Shown piece after piece: positions 1 through 7,267 of a stretch of DNA of 64,000 nucleotides. The DNA comes from Flavobacteriales bacterium (GTDB lineage Bacteria; Bacteroidota; Bacteroidia; Flavobacteriales_G; JALEGO01): assembly GCA_020628935.1 (NCBI GenBank), contig JAHDEG010000006.1:124001-188000 (forward strand), given 5' to 3'. The notes below the pieces were generated by a model. It saw only the letters and a program-made list of their open reading frames with translations, did not search any database and had not been told where the DNA came from. Positions within the stretch are counted from its first letter, which is position 1, and every line of letters begins with the position of its first letter. The position numbers and the translations under genes were made by a program.

Positions 1-307
1 TTTGATCATAAACTGTATCGTTTATAGTGATCCTGCCATTACTACGTTTATAAAGAGCTGAACGACTATCCTGCTTCAGAATTGCATTTTCTTTAGCAAG
101 CCTCTCATTTTCTTCTTTTAAATGTAAATATTGCTTTAAACCAGACGTTTTTTTATGTAATGAACCTGATAACTCAAAGTAAGATGTAAAAAATGAAGTG
201 TTGTGGTAATGATTGTTTTTTACAATTAAGGAAACACTAATTACAAAAAGAAATAAAAAATTTAGTTGAAAACGGTAACCCCAAATTAATTTAAAAATGT
301 TGTTCAT
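1..307 (-). CDS. mreC: MreC, rod-shape determining protein (N-terminal part)
   Basis: This is the first 102 residues of a protein that continues past the window's left edge. Reading the minus strand from the ATG at 307-305 gives a short basic N-terminus, one hydrophobic membrane segment at about residues 13-29, then a charged helix at about 55-80 with the leucine/asparagine pattern of a coiled coil (LHLKEENERLAKEN). That layout is typical of MreC, the periplasmic scaffold that links MreB filaments to the cell-wall elongation machinery. It starts 12 bases after the mreB stop, the usual mreB-mreC operon order, which is the main support for the name because the conserved beta-domain lies outside the window. 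Confidence 0.88.
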   Translation of the reverse strand, partial: MNNIFKLIWGYRFQLNFLFLFVISVSLIVKNNHYHNTSFFTSYFELSGSLHKKTSGLKQYLHLKEENERLAKENAILKQDSRSALYKRSNGRITINDTVYDQ

Positions 308-319
308 TTACAACAGTAT

Positions 320-1345
320 TTATCGCATTAAAAACGGGAACTTATCAATATTCTTAAGTGCAATGCCTGTGCCTCTTGCAACTGCTCTCAAGGGATCTTC
401 GGCAATGTGTACTGGCAACTTCGTTTTTTTAGATATTCGTTTATCAAGCCCCCTTAACATAGAGCCCCCTCCAGCCATATAAATGCCAGTTTTATAAATA
501 TCGGCAGATAATTCAGGTGGAGTCATTTCTAACGCAAATAAAACGGCCTCTTCAATTTTTGAGATAGATTTATCAAGTGCTTCTGCTATCTCTTTATAAG
601 AAACATAAATTTCTTTCGGGATACCAGAAACTAAATCTCTACCATGAACAGCGTAATCTGGCGGAGCATCTTCACCCAAATCAACCATTGCGGCACCAAC
701 ATTAATTTTTATTAGCTCTGCAGTACGCTCGCCGACTAAAATATTATGTTGACGCCTCATATACTCTTCAATATCACTCGTAAATTCATCACCAGCTACA
801 CGTATTGATTTGTCACAAACAATTCCTCCCAAAGCAATTACAGCAATTTCACTAGTCCCTCCTCCTATATCAACAATCATATTGCCTACTGGCTCCTCAA
901 CATCAATTCCAATACCAATAGCTGCCGCCATAGGTTCATGAATTAAATATACCTCCTTAGCCCCTGCATGTTCCGCTGAGTCAATTACTGCTCGCTTCTC
1001 TACCTCTGTTATTCCTGAAGGAATACAAATTACCATTTTAAGCGCAGGAGAAAATAGACGTTTTTTATTGTTAAACATCTTTATCATTTCTCTGATCATA
1101 TACTCAGCAGCATAAAAATCAGCTATTACACCGTCTTTTAAAGGGCGAACAGTTTTGATGTTTTCATGAGTTTTGCCGTGCATTTGTTGTGCAGACTTGC
1201 CAACCGCAATAACTTTTTCGGTTTTCCTATCTACAGCTACTATTGAAGGCTCATCAACAACAACTTTATCATTATGAATAATAAGCGTGTTGGCTGTGCC
1301 TAAATCAATTGCTATTTCTTGTGTTAAAAAATCGAAGAACCCCAT
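320..1345 (-). CDS. mreB: Rod shape-determining protein MreB
   Basis: Actin-like ATPase that polymerises under the inner membrane and directs lateral cell-wall synthesis. The 341-residue protein shows the phosphate-1 motif DLGTANT at residues 14-20, the phosphate-2 motif DIGGGTSEIAV near 163, and a C-terminal adenosine motif around MAGGGSMLRG. An upstream ATG at 1426 is in frame, but it would add 27 residues that run across a terminator hairpin. The MreB family begins at MGFFDFLTQ, so the ATG at 1345 was chosen. mreC follows on the same strand. A TACCTTTA sequence on the minus strand at 1382-1375 is a one-mismatch match to the Bacteroidota -7 box and could be its promoter. Confidence 0.97.
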   Translation of the reverse strand: MGFFDFLTQEIAIDLGTANTLIIHNDKVVVDEPSIVAVDRKTEKVIAVGKSAQQMHGKTHENIKTVRPLKDGVIADFYAAEYMIREMIKMFNNKKRLFSPALKMVICIPSGITEVEKRAVIDSAEHAGAKEVYLIHEPMAAAIGIGIDVEEPVGNMIVDIGGGTSEIAVIALGGIVCDKSIRVAGDEFTSDIEEYMRRQHNILVGERTAELIKINVGAAMVDLGEDAPPDYAVHGRDLVSGIPKEIYVSYKEIAEALDKSISKIEEAVLFALEMTPPELSADIYKTGIYMAGGGSMLRGLDKRISKKTKLPVHIAEDPLRAVARGTGIALKNIDKFPFLMR

Positions 1346-1393
1346 AAGAGTTTTATTGAATGAAAAATATGTTCTAAAGGTACAACAAATACA

Positions 1394-1420
1394 AATAAAA
1401 AAGGCCCTGTTTAGGGCCTT
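1394..1420 (-). terminator. Rho-independent terminator after the DUF2853 gene
   Basis: A perfect 8-bp stem (AAGGCCCT / AGGGCCTT, positions 1401-1408 and 1413-1420) encloses a 4-base loop. On the minus strand the stem is followed by six Ts. It lies between the end of the DUF2853 gene and mreB, so it should separate the two minus-strand transcripts. Confidence 0.93.
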
Positions 1421-1444
1421 CAACAATTTATTAAGTTTAAATTA

Positions 1445-1789
1445 CTAGTTGTAAATTGCTTCTTTGTTGAATTTCTTAGTTAACAAGTAATAAAAAATAG
1501 CTCTGTATTTGTTCTTATTTGAAGAACCAAAAACTTCTATAACTTCTTTAATAGCTGCGTCTAACTCAGGCCCGTCCTTTAGTCCTAACTTTTTAATTAA
1601 AAAATTTTGCTTTACAGTGTTGAGTTCTTTTTCATCAGAACCAGACACAGTTGACGCATCTTTTCCGTAAATAGCTGGGCCGCATCCGGTAACTACTTTT
1701 TCAAATAATTCTTTATCGAGGTCTTTAATTCCTAATTTAGTAGTCATTTCTTTTGTGTAAAGCTCGATTAATTCCTGTTTTTTGCTCAT
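1445..1789 (-). CDS. DUF2853 family protein
   Basis: A small soluble acidic/lysine-rich protein of 114 residues. It matches the DUF2853 family as I know it: an N-terminal helical region (MSKKQELIELYTKE), the central motif GCGPAIYGKDASTVSGSD at about residues 35-52, then NFLIKKLGLKDG and a C-terminal NKYRAIFYYLLTKKF. A structure of a member is said to be an all-helical dimer, but no biochemical role is known, so none is given. There is no signal peptide or membrane segment. It is transcribed alone, ended by the hairpin at 1401-1420, and separated from its upstream neighbour by 73 AT-rich bases. Confidence 0.9.
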   Translation of the reverse strand: MSKKQELIELYTKEMTTKLGIKDLDKELFEKVVTGCGPAIYGKDASTVSGSDEKELNTVKQNFLIKKLGLKDGPELDAAIKEVIEVFGSSNKNKYRAIFYYLLTKKFNKEAIYN

Positions 1790-1862
1790 GATAAGTTTAT
1801 GTTTATATATTGATATAATTGCAATTTAAAAAATTTTAATTAACTAAAGAATATTTGAATTT

Positions 1863-2054
1863 TTAATACAAATACTCATTAATAGTTTCCAGAAATTCAT
1901 GAGAATGAGAAAAATTGAGCAGACACCAGGTTTTTAGAATTATTAACTCCTCTTTACATAACCACTTTTTGGATTTAACCAGCTCTTTAGAAAACAGTTT
2001 TTTGTCGAAACTTACTGATTTTAAAACTTTTTTAGTCATTTCAAGCATTTTCAT
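1863..2054 (-). CDS. Small conserved hypothetical protein (63 aa)
   Basis: A 63-residue protein whose start (MTKKVLKSVSFDKKLFSKEL from residue 6) resembles small uncharacterised Bacteroidota proteins of about 60 residues that begin with a KVLQSVSFD-type motif and continue with an amphipathic helix. I recognise the family pattern but know no function. It is lysine- and leucine-rich and has no signal peptide or membrane span. ATG is used at 2054; the in-frame ATG at residue 3 or 6 is possible. It is a single gene on the minus strand, divergent from the exbB operon. The family resemblance, not the length, is the reason for calling it real. Confidence 0.7.
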   Translation of the reverse strand: MKMLEMTKKVLKSVSFDKKLFSKELVKSKKWLCKEELIILKTWCLLNFSHSHEFLETINEYLY

Positions 2055-2236
2055 AAGTCTAATATTTTAACTTTTTAACAGTAAAGGCAACAATATTGTT
2101 ATTGCGCTACTGTTAATAAATGTAAAAACAGCTTCTACATTTAATTCAATCAAACAATAAACTCATTGACGACCTATGAAATTAATTTTGACACTCAAAA
2201 AAGGAAAGTTCTTTGAGATTAAATGTTTGGTAATAA

Positions 2237-2268
2237 TTTTGGTGGAAAATCATATTTTACTACATTTG
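2237..2268 (+). promoter_or_regulatory. Bacteroidota-type promoter for the exbB operon
   Basis: TTTTG at 2237-2241 and TACATTTG at 2261-2268 are separated by 19 bases. This fits the sigma-ABfr consensus (TTTG, 17-23 bases, TAnnTTTG). The predicted start is about 20 bases before the ATG of exbB. Confidence 0.75.
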
Positions 2269-2293
2269 AAAACTTCATAAATAATATTTAACC

Positions 2294-3112
2294 ATGAAAA
2301 AGATATTTCTATCATTTACAATTTTTGCAGCTATAGTTTTAATGAACGAGATAGCATATGCTCAAGAAAGTGAAAACATTGCTGCGCAAACAGAAGAGGT
2401 TGCAGAGCAAATTGTTGAAGAAGTTGCTGAAAATCCAATATCTGAAACAATTGAAGCTGATCAAGCAGAGGAGGAAAAAACATTTCACCAATCTGTGAAG
2501 AAGATTTTTATTGATGGGGGAGCCTTTTTTATGGGAATTGTTTTGGTTTGTTTTATACTCGGCTTGGCAATTTGTATTGAAAGAATAATCTATTTAACGA
2601 TGGCAACTACTAACTCTGAAAAGCTTTTAAGAAATGTTGAATCAGCTTTAAGTAATGGGGGTATAGATGCTGCAAAAGAAGTTTGTAGAAATACATCAGG
2701 ACCTGTTGCTAGTATATTTTATCAAGGCCTTGACAGACATGAAGAAGGACTAGATATGGTAGAGAAATCAGTAACAGCATATGGAAATGTTCAAGCCGGA
2801 TTACTTGAAAAAGGTGTTTCTTGGATTTCATTATTCATTGCCTTAGCACCAATGCTTGGTTTCATGGGTACGGTATTCGGTATGATTGGTGCATTTGATG
2901 CGATTGAAGCAGCAAATAATATTTCTCCTGCAATTGTTGCTGGTGGTATTAAAGTTGCACTTATAACAACTGTTGCTGGTCTTATTGTTGCAATTATACT
3001 TCAGGTGTTTTACAATTTTATCGTATCTAAAGTGGATTCAGTACTTAACGACATGGAAGATGCTTCAATATCACTTGTTGATCTATTGATAGCTCATAAT
3101 AAAAAATCATAA
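2294..3112 (+). CDS. exbB: MotA/TolQ/ExbB proton channel family protein
   Basis: Inner-membrane proton-channel subunit that, with ExbD/TolR partners, turns proton-motive force into work on the outer membrane. The 272-residue protein has a signal-like hydrophobic start (1-23), an acidic alanine/glutamate-rich periplasmic stretch (about 25-62), a membrane helix at about 76-95, a cytoplasmic loop, and two further helices from about 177 that carry the family motif region LAPMLGFMGTVFGMIGAFD. The extra N-terminal segment is common in Bacteroidota ExbB proteins. It leads a plus-strand operon with a small membrane protein and two ExbD proteins. No TonB gene is present, so the partner (TonB-like or other) is unknown. 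Confidence 0.93.
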   Translation: MKKIFLSFTIFAAIVLMNEIAYAQESENIAAQTEEVAEQIVEEVAENPISETIEADQAEEEKTFHQSVKKIFIDGGAFFMGIVLVCFILGLAICIERIIYLTMATTNSEKLLRNVESALSNGGIDAAKEVCRNTSGPVASIFYQGLDRHEEGLDMVEKSVTAYGNVQAGLLEKGVSWISLFIALAPMLGFMGTVFGMIGAFDAIEAANNISPAIVAGGIKVALITTVAGLIVAIILQVFYNFIVSKVDSVLNDMEDASISLVDLLIAHNKKS

Positions 3113-3134
3113 TTAATTACTAATATTTAAAATT

Positions 3135-3521
3135 ATGAAGTTAACCTCAATCATTTTATGGGTACTAATGATCGTTTGCATAGTTGTTGCAGCGCTATCA
3201 CTACTCGGTGATGTACACAACCCGATGCTATATACATCATATATACTTTTGGTTATCGTTAGTATAATAGCTGTTGGATCAGGTATTGCTGCTGTAATAA
3301 GCAAAGGAACTTTTAAGAATGTAATAATTGGGCTGGGTGCAGTGGGAGCTACGGTACTAGTGAGTTACTTGTTTTCTTCTGATCAAGTATTACCACTATA
3401 CGGAGATATTACAAGCGCTACCTCTAGAATATCAGATGTATTACTGATTTGCATGTACATTTGTATGGCTTTAGCGATTGGATCTGTTGTTTACTCAAGT
3501 ATATCACGTCTATTAAAATAA
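3135..3521 (+). CDS. Four-helix membrane protein within the exbB-exbD operon
   Basis: A 128-residue, very hydrophobic protein with four predicted membrane helices at about 5-24, 34-56, 61-80 and 102-124. It has almost no soluble part and no catalytic motif I recognise. Small membrane proteins at this position between exbB and exbD recur in Bacteroidota, so it is probably a real accessory subunit of the motor. The function is inferred from position only. It lies 22 bases after exbB and 3 bases before exbD, which indicates tight co-transcription. Confidence 0.82.
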   Translation: MKLTSIILWVLMIVCIVVAALSLLGDVHNPMLYTSYILLVIVSIIAVGSGIAAVISKGTFKNVIIGLGAVGATVLVSYLFSSDQVLPLYGDITSATSRISDVLLICMYICMALAIGSVVYSSISRLLK

Positions 3522-3524
3522 TTT

Positions 3525-4220
3525 ATGGCTAAAAGATCAGCTCCAGAAATAAACGCAGGATCAATGGCTGATATAGCCTTTCTCCTACTAATATTTTTTC
3601 TAGTTACTACAACAATGGATAGTGATTGGGGTTTAGCCCGCTTACTTCCCCCTCCACCAGAAGAAAACGTAGAACAAGACGATATTAAAATTAAACAGAG
3701 GGATGTTTTTGTAGTTCTTGCAAATGCAAACAATCAACTTTTAGTTGAGGGACAATTACTTGATATAACAGAATTAAAAGATAAAGCCAAGGAGTTTATT
3801 GCAAACAAACAAAGATTAGAAACGTTACCTCAATTAGAAGATATAAACGTGGCTATTTCTCAAGAGAGAATAAATGCATTATCTAGCAATGAATCTGCAG
3901 GTGATGAACTAAAGAAATGGCAGAAAAGACTTAGTGCAGCAGAAGTTTTGGGTGATTATACGATCTCAAAACAGGTTATTTCTCTTCAAAACGATAGAGG
4001 TACATCATATGAGCTATATATTCGGGTTCAAGATGAATTGGCATTAGCATATCAAGAGCTAAGAAATGAAATGGCAATGGATAAGTTTGGCGTTAATTTT
4101 AATAAACTTGAAGAATTAGCCGAAAAAGATGCTGATGCTGAGAAAAAATACGAAGCGATAAAAGTAGTATATCCACAAAGAATTTCTGAAGCAGAGCCTA
4201 AAGATGTAACTGGTTCTTAA
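3525..4220 (+). CDS. exbD: ExbD/TolR family protein, long form
   Basis: Biopolymer-transport accessory subunit with a short cytoplasmic N-terminus, one membrane helix (about 14-31) and a periplasmic domain. Asp16 in SMADIAFLLLIFFLVTT is at the place of the proton-carrying aspartate of ExbD. The protein is 231 residues against roughly 140 for a usual ExbD. The extra length is mainly a charged helical insertion (about 85-150) placed before the last strand-helix unit (VISLQNDRGTSYELYIRV). A proline-rich turn (LLPPPPEE) follows the membrane helix. The next gene is a second, shorter ExbD, so the two may form a heteromeric stator. Confidence 0.93.
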   Translation: MAKRSAPEINAGSMADIAFLLLIFFLVTTTMDSDWGLARLLPPPPEENVEQDDIKIKQRDVFVVLANANNQLLVEGQLLDITELKDKAKEFIANKQRLETLPQLEDINVAISQERINALSSNESAGDELKKWQKRLSAAEVLGDYTISKQVISLQNDRGTSYELYIRVQDELALAYQELRNEMAMDKFGVNFNKLEELAEKDADAEKKYEAIKVVYPQRISEAEPKDVTGS

Positions 4221-4240
4221 ACACAATATTTTTTAAAAAT

Positions 4241-4702
4241 ATGTCCAGATTTAGAAAAAAAGATAATAAAGGAGACCAAACACTTTCAACAGCATCATTA
4301 CCTGATATTGTTTTCATGTTGCTTTTCTTTTTCATGGTTACAACTGTAATGCGTGAGGTTGACCTTAAAGTAAAGCTTGAACAACCAGAAGCTAAAGAAA
4401 TTCAAAAACTTGAAAACAAAGCACTTGTTAGTTACGTTTACATAGGTGAGCCATTTAATTCTGATAAATATGGTACTGAACCTAGGATTCAATTGAATGA
4501 TGACTATGCTACTATAGACGACATTCGCCCATTCGTAGAGACATTTAGAAGTACAAAAGATGAGCGAGAACACTCGAAACTAACCACATCGCTTAAAGTT
4601 GATAAATCAGTTAAAATGGGTACGGTCACTGATGTAAAGCAACAATTAAGAAAATCACAACAATTAAAAATTGTTTACGCAACAATGCCTAAAGACCAGT
4701 AG
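4241..4702 (+). CDS. exbD: ExbD/TolR family protein, short form
   Basis: Second ExbD-type subunit, 153 residues. A basic cytoplasmic start (MSRFRKKDNKG) is followed by a membrane helix at about 20-37 with Asp22 in LPDIVFMLLFFFMVTT, the proton-relay position. The periplasmic part ends in the typical region KVDKSVKMGTVTDVKQQLRK. It is 20 bases after the long exbD. Paired ExbD paralogues in one operon are frequent in Bacteroidota. Five bases separate it from the aspartate kinase gene, which probably shares the transcript although the functions look unrelated. Confidence 0.94.
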   Translation: MSRFRKKDNKGDQTLSTASLPDIVFMLLFFFMVTTVMREVDLKVKLEQPEAKEIQKLENKALVSYVYIGEPFNSDKYGTEPRIQLNDDYATIDDIRPFVETFRSTKDEREHSKLTTSLKVDKSVKMGTVTDVKQQLRKSQQLKIVYATMPKDQ

Positions 4703-4707
4703 TTGAA

Positions 4708-5982
4708 ATGATTGTATTTAAATTTGGTGGGGCTTCTGTTAAAGATTCAAAGGCTTTTTCCAATGTAGTAAATATAATTTCTAACAGTAGCTCTGAAAAA
4801 ATTATTGTTGTTGTATCAGCAATTGGTAAAACAACCAACAGTTTAGAAAAAATAGTAAAAAACTATTTTGATAACAATTTAGACGAAGCAAGGGTAGAAT
4901 TAGAACACATAAAATCTAACCATTACAAAATTGCAACGTCTCTGTTTCCAGAGAATCAATTATCAGCTATACTTCAAAAAATTGATAATCTATTTGTTGA
5001 AATCGAATGGGTTATAGAAGATGCCCCTAGTAGAAGCTTTGATTTTGAGTATGATCAAATTGTTTCAATTGGAGAGTTACTTTCTTCAACTCTTATTAGC
5101 GAATATCTAAAAGTTTGTGGTTTAAGCAACACATGGATTGATGCTCGTGATATAATTGAAACCGATAACTCTTATCGAAACGCGAAAGTAAATTGGGTTA
5201 AAACATCTGAAAATTTCACACATAAAAAAAAGATTGTCAATACATCAATAATAGTTACTCAAGGCTTTATAGCAGGAACTAGTGAGAATTTCACTACCAC
5301 ATTAGGAAGAGAGGGTTCAGATTTTTCAGCCTCTATTTTTGGATATTTATCCAACAGTAAGAGTGTAACCATATGGAAAGACGTAGAGGGGGTAATGAAT
5401 GCTGATCCTAACAAATTTTCTAACACTATTAAGTTAGATAAGATGAATTATGAAGAAGCAATTGAGCTTTCTTACTATGGCGTTTCAATCATCCACCCAA
5501 AAACAATTCAACCGTTAAAAAATAAAAGCATCCCTCTATATATTAAATGTTTCAACAAACCAGAAACAAACGGAACCGTTATAAGTGAGCTAAATTCTTT
5601 TGAGGAAAATAAAATACCATGCTTTATTATCAAAAAAAATCAAGTTAAACTGTCTCTAACCCCAATTGACTTCTCATTTATTGCTGAAGACCATTTACAA
5701 ATAATTTTTGCTTGTCTATCCTCCTTAAAATTAAGAGCTAACCTAATAGGTATATCTGCAATAACTTTTAAAGTTTGTTTAGATAAAAGTGAAGAGTCTA
5801 TTGAAAAAATAAAATCTCAATTATCAGCCGGTTACAACATTGTTGTTGAAAGAAATGTAGAACTTATAACAATACGCAACTATAATGAAAGCACTGTTAA
5901 TGAGCTTACAAAAGGTAAAAAAATACTGCTGGAACAATCTAACAAAATTACTACAAGAATAATAACAAGTTCAAGAGCATAA
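4708..5982 (+). CDS. lysC: Aspartate kinase
   Basis: Catalyses ATP-dependent phosphorylation of L-aspartate, the first step towards lysine, threonine and methionine. The 424-residue monofunctional protein has the kinase signature KFGGASV at residues 5-11, VVVSAIGKTTNSL near 35-47, and the substrate-loop motif TLGREGSD near 198-205. A C-terminal part from about 300 is the expected ACT region but is poorly conserved by eye, so the type of feedback control cannot be read. There is no fused homoserine dehydrogenase. It sits at the end of the exbB operon and is tail-to-tail with rlmB, only 2 bases between stops. Confidence 0.93.
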   Translation: MIVFKFGGASVKDSKAFSNVVNIISNSSSEKIIVVVSAIGKTTNSLEKIVKNYFDNNLDEARVELEHIKSNHYKIATSLFPENQLSAILQKIDNLFVEIEWVIEDAPSRSFDFEYDQIVSIGELLSSTLISEYLKVCGLSNTWIDARDIIETDNSYRNAKVNWVKTSENFTHKKKIVNTSIIVTQGFIAGTSENFTTTLGREGSDFSASIFGYLSNSKSVTIWKDVEGVMNADPNKFSNTIKLDKMNYEEAIELSYYGVSIIHPKTIQPLKNKSIPLYIKCFNKPETNGTVISELNSFEENKIPCFIIKKNQVKLSLTPIDFSFIAEDHLQIIFACLSSLKLRANLIGISAITFKVCLDKSEESIEKIKSQLSAGYNIVVERNVELITIRNYNESTVNELTKGKKILLEQSNKITTRIITSSRA

Positions 5983-5984
5983 AA

Positions 5985-6725
5985 TTAATCATTAAAACTA
6001 AATGCGTGAAGCGCTATTGAAGCAGCAACGGCAACATTTAATGAACTTGTTTTTCCTTTACCGTTTATTCGTATTTTTTTTTCCGATATTTTTAATATCT
6101 CTGGTGATACCCCATCTTCTTCCGAACCCAAAACCAGAGCAGTAGGCATCTTCAGGTACTTAGCTGATAAATTTTCATCTCCTTTCTCAGTTATTGAGAA
6201 TACCTGTAAACCACTTTTTTTAAGGTAACTAACTACATTTTTGAGACTTCCAACTTTGCAAAGTTTAACGTTAAAAATGGCACCTGCAGAAGTTTTAATT
6301 GAATCATAATTAATTATAGCAGACTCTCTTGATGGAAAAACAACTGCTTCTACACCAAAGAACTCAGCAGAACGAATTATAGCACCAAAGTTTCTTACGT
6401 CAGTAACACGATCAAGTAACAGTATAAATGGTGTTTTTCCTTGCTCAAAACAACTAATAACAACTTCTTCTATATCATAAAAATCTACTGGAGAAATAAA
6501 CGCAATTACACCTTGATGGTTTTTTTTTGTAATTCTATCTAGTTTTTGTGAAGGAACTTCATTCCACATAATTTTGTGGGCCTTAAGCTTATCCTTCAAA
6601 GTCTTAATTAGTACAGAATTAGATCCTCTTAAGAATAAAACCTTATCAATACTTTTTCCAGCAGATATAGCTTCTTCAAGAGGTCTTACACCAATTAATA
6701 TGTCAGTTTTAAAACTATCCTTCAT
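5985..6725 (-). CDS. rlmB: TrmH/RlmB-type RNA 2'-O-methyltransferase
   Basis: SPOUT-class methyltransferase, probably acting on 23S rRNA G2251 as RlmB does. The 246-residue protein has an N-terminal substrate-binding domain (ILIGVRPLEEAI through HQGVIAFISP) and a C-terminal knotted domain with all three family motifs: VRNFGAIIRSAEFFG, LVLGSEEDGVSPEIL and SLNVAVAASIALHAF. The frame is open further upstream to 6770, but that would overlap the end of the CoA-binding gene and adds residues unlike the family. MKDSFKTDIL at 6725 was therefore chosen. It is 8 bases after the upstream gene, likely co-transcribed. Confidence 0.93.
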   Translation of the reverse strand: MKDSFKTDILIGVRPLEEAISAGKSIDKVLFLRGSNSVLIKTLKDKLKAHKIMWNEVPSQKLDRITKKNHQGVIAFISPVDFYDIEEVVISCFEQGKTPFILLLDRVTDVRNFGAIIRSAEFFGVEAVVFPSRESAIINYDSIKTSAGAIFNVKLCKVGSLKNVVSYLKKSGLQVFSITEKGDENLSAKYLKMPTALVLGSEEDGVSPEILKISEKKIRINGKGKTSSLNVAVAASIALHAFSFND

Positions 6726-6733
6726 CGCAAAAT

Positions 6734-7096
6734 TCAATAAGTGTTGCTTGCCAACATTACTAAGGTACACGCCTCTACAACCTCAATATTATTGCTTCGT
6801 AGTTTGTCATAAATCAACGGATTTTCAGTACCCGGATTGAATATAATTCTGTTAGGCTTTAACTTAATAAAGTAAGAAATATAATCACTTTGAATGGAAG
6901 AATTGATGTATAGAGTAATAGTATGAACTAAATCGTCATGTATCCTCTCATTTGCTATTTCCCAACCATTGACCACTCCTTTTTTGGAACCAATAGCTAA
7001 AATTTCATAACCGTTTTCATGAAGTTTGTTTAAGGCCTTATAAGAATACCTTTCAGGCTTAGTTGATGCTCCAATAATTAAAGTTTTACGTTTCAT
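6734..7096 (-). CDS. CoA-binding domain protein (YccU type)
   Basis: A 120-residue protein that is a single Rossmann-like CoA-binding domain, similar to YccU and to the nucleotide-binding part of succinyl-CoA synthetase alpha. Visible are IIGASTKPERYSYKAL at residues 6-21, the second strand with VVNGWEI, and RIIFNPGTENPL at about 86-97, the region that in this family replaces the ligase active site. The substrate is unknown. It leads a two-gene minus-strand unit with rlmB and is divergent from the lipoprotein gene at 7268. Confidence 0.9.
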   Translation of the reverse strand: MKRKTLIIGASTKPERYSYKALNKLHENGYEILAIGSKKGVVNGWEIANERIHDDLVHTITLYINSSIQSDYISYFIKLKPNRIIFNPGTENPLIYDKLRSNNIEVVEACTLVMLASNTY

Positions 7097-7240
7097 AGTT
7101 AATGAGATTGCAATAAAGATATTAATTTATTTGCACAGAAAACATGATTTAATGATATAGGTGTCGGAGCAAAAAAGCACCATAAACACGAAATAATGAG
7201 ACATATACAAATAGAATTTTTAAATATTAAAAACATTCGC

Positions 7241-7248
7241 TACTTTTG
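7241..7248 (+). promoter_or_regulatory. TAnnTTTG promoter box that decides the start at 7268
   Basis: TACTTTTG matches the Bacteroidota -7 box exactly. It lies inside the in-frame upstream extension of the next gene (from 7196) and 20 bases before the ATG at 7268. Transcription from here would exclude the upstream ATG, in agreement with the lipoprotein signal that begins at 7268. Confidence 0.65.
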
Positions 7249-7267
7249 GCCAAATTTTATTTCAATT

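Noticed and set aside
1346..1426. Upstream start that would lengthen MreB by 27 residues
   Set aside because: The extension crosses the terminator hairpin and has no match to the MreB family start.
7196..7267. Upstream ATG that would lengthen the TPR lipoprotein by 24 residues
   Set aside because: It puts a polar stretch before the signal peptide and lies upstream of the promoter box at 7241-7248.
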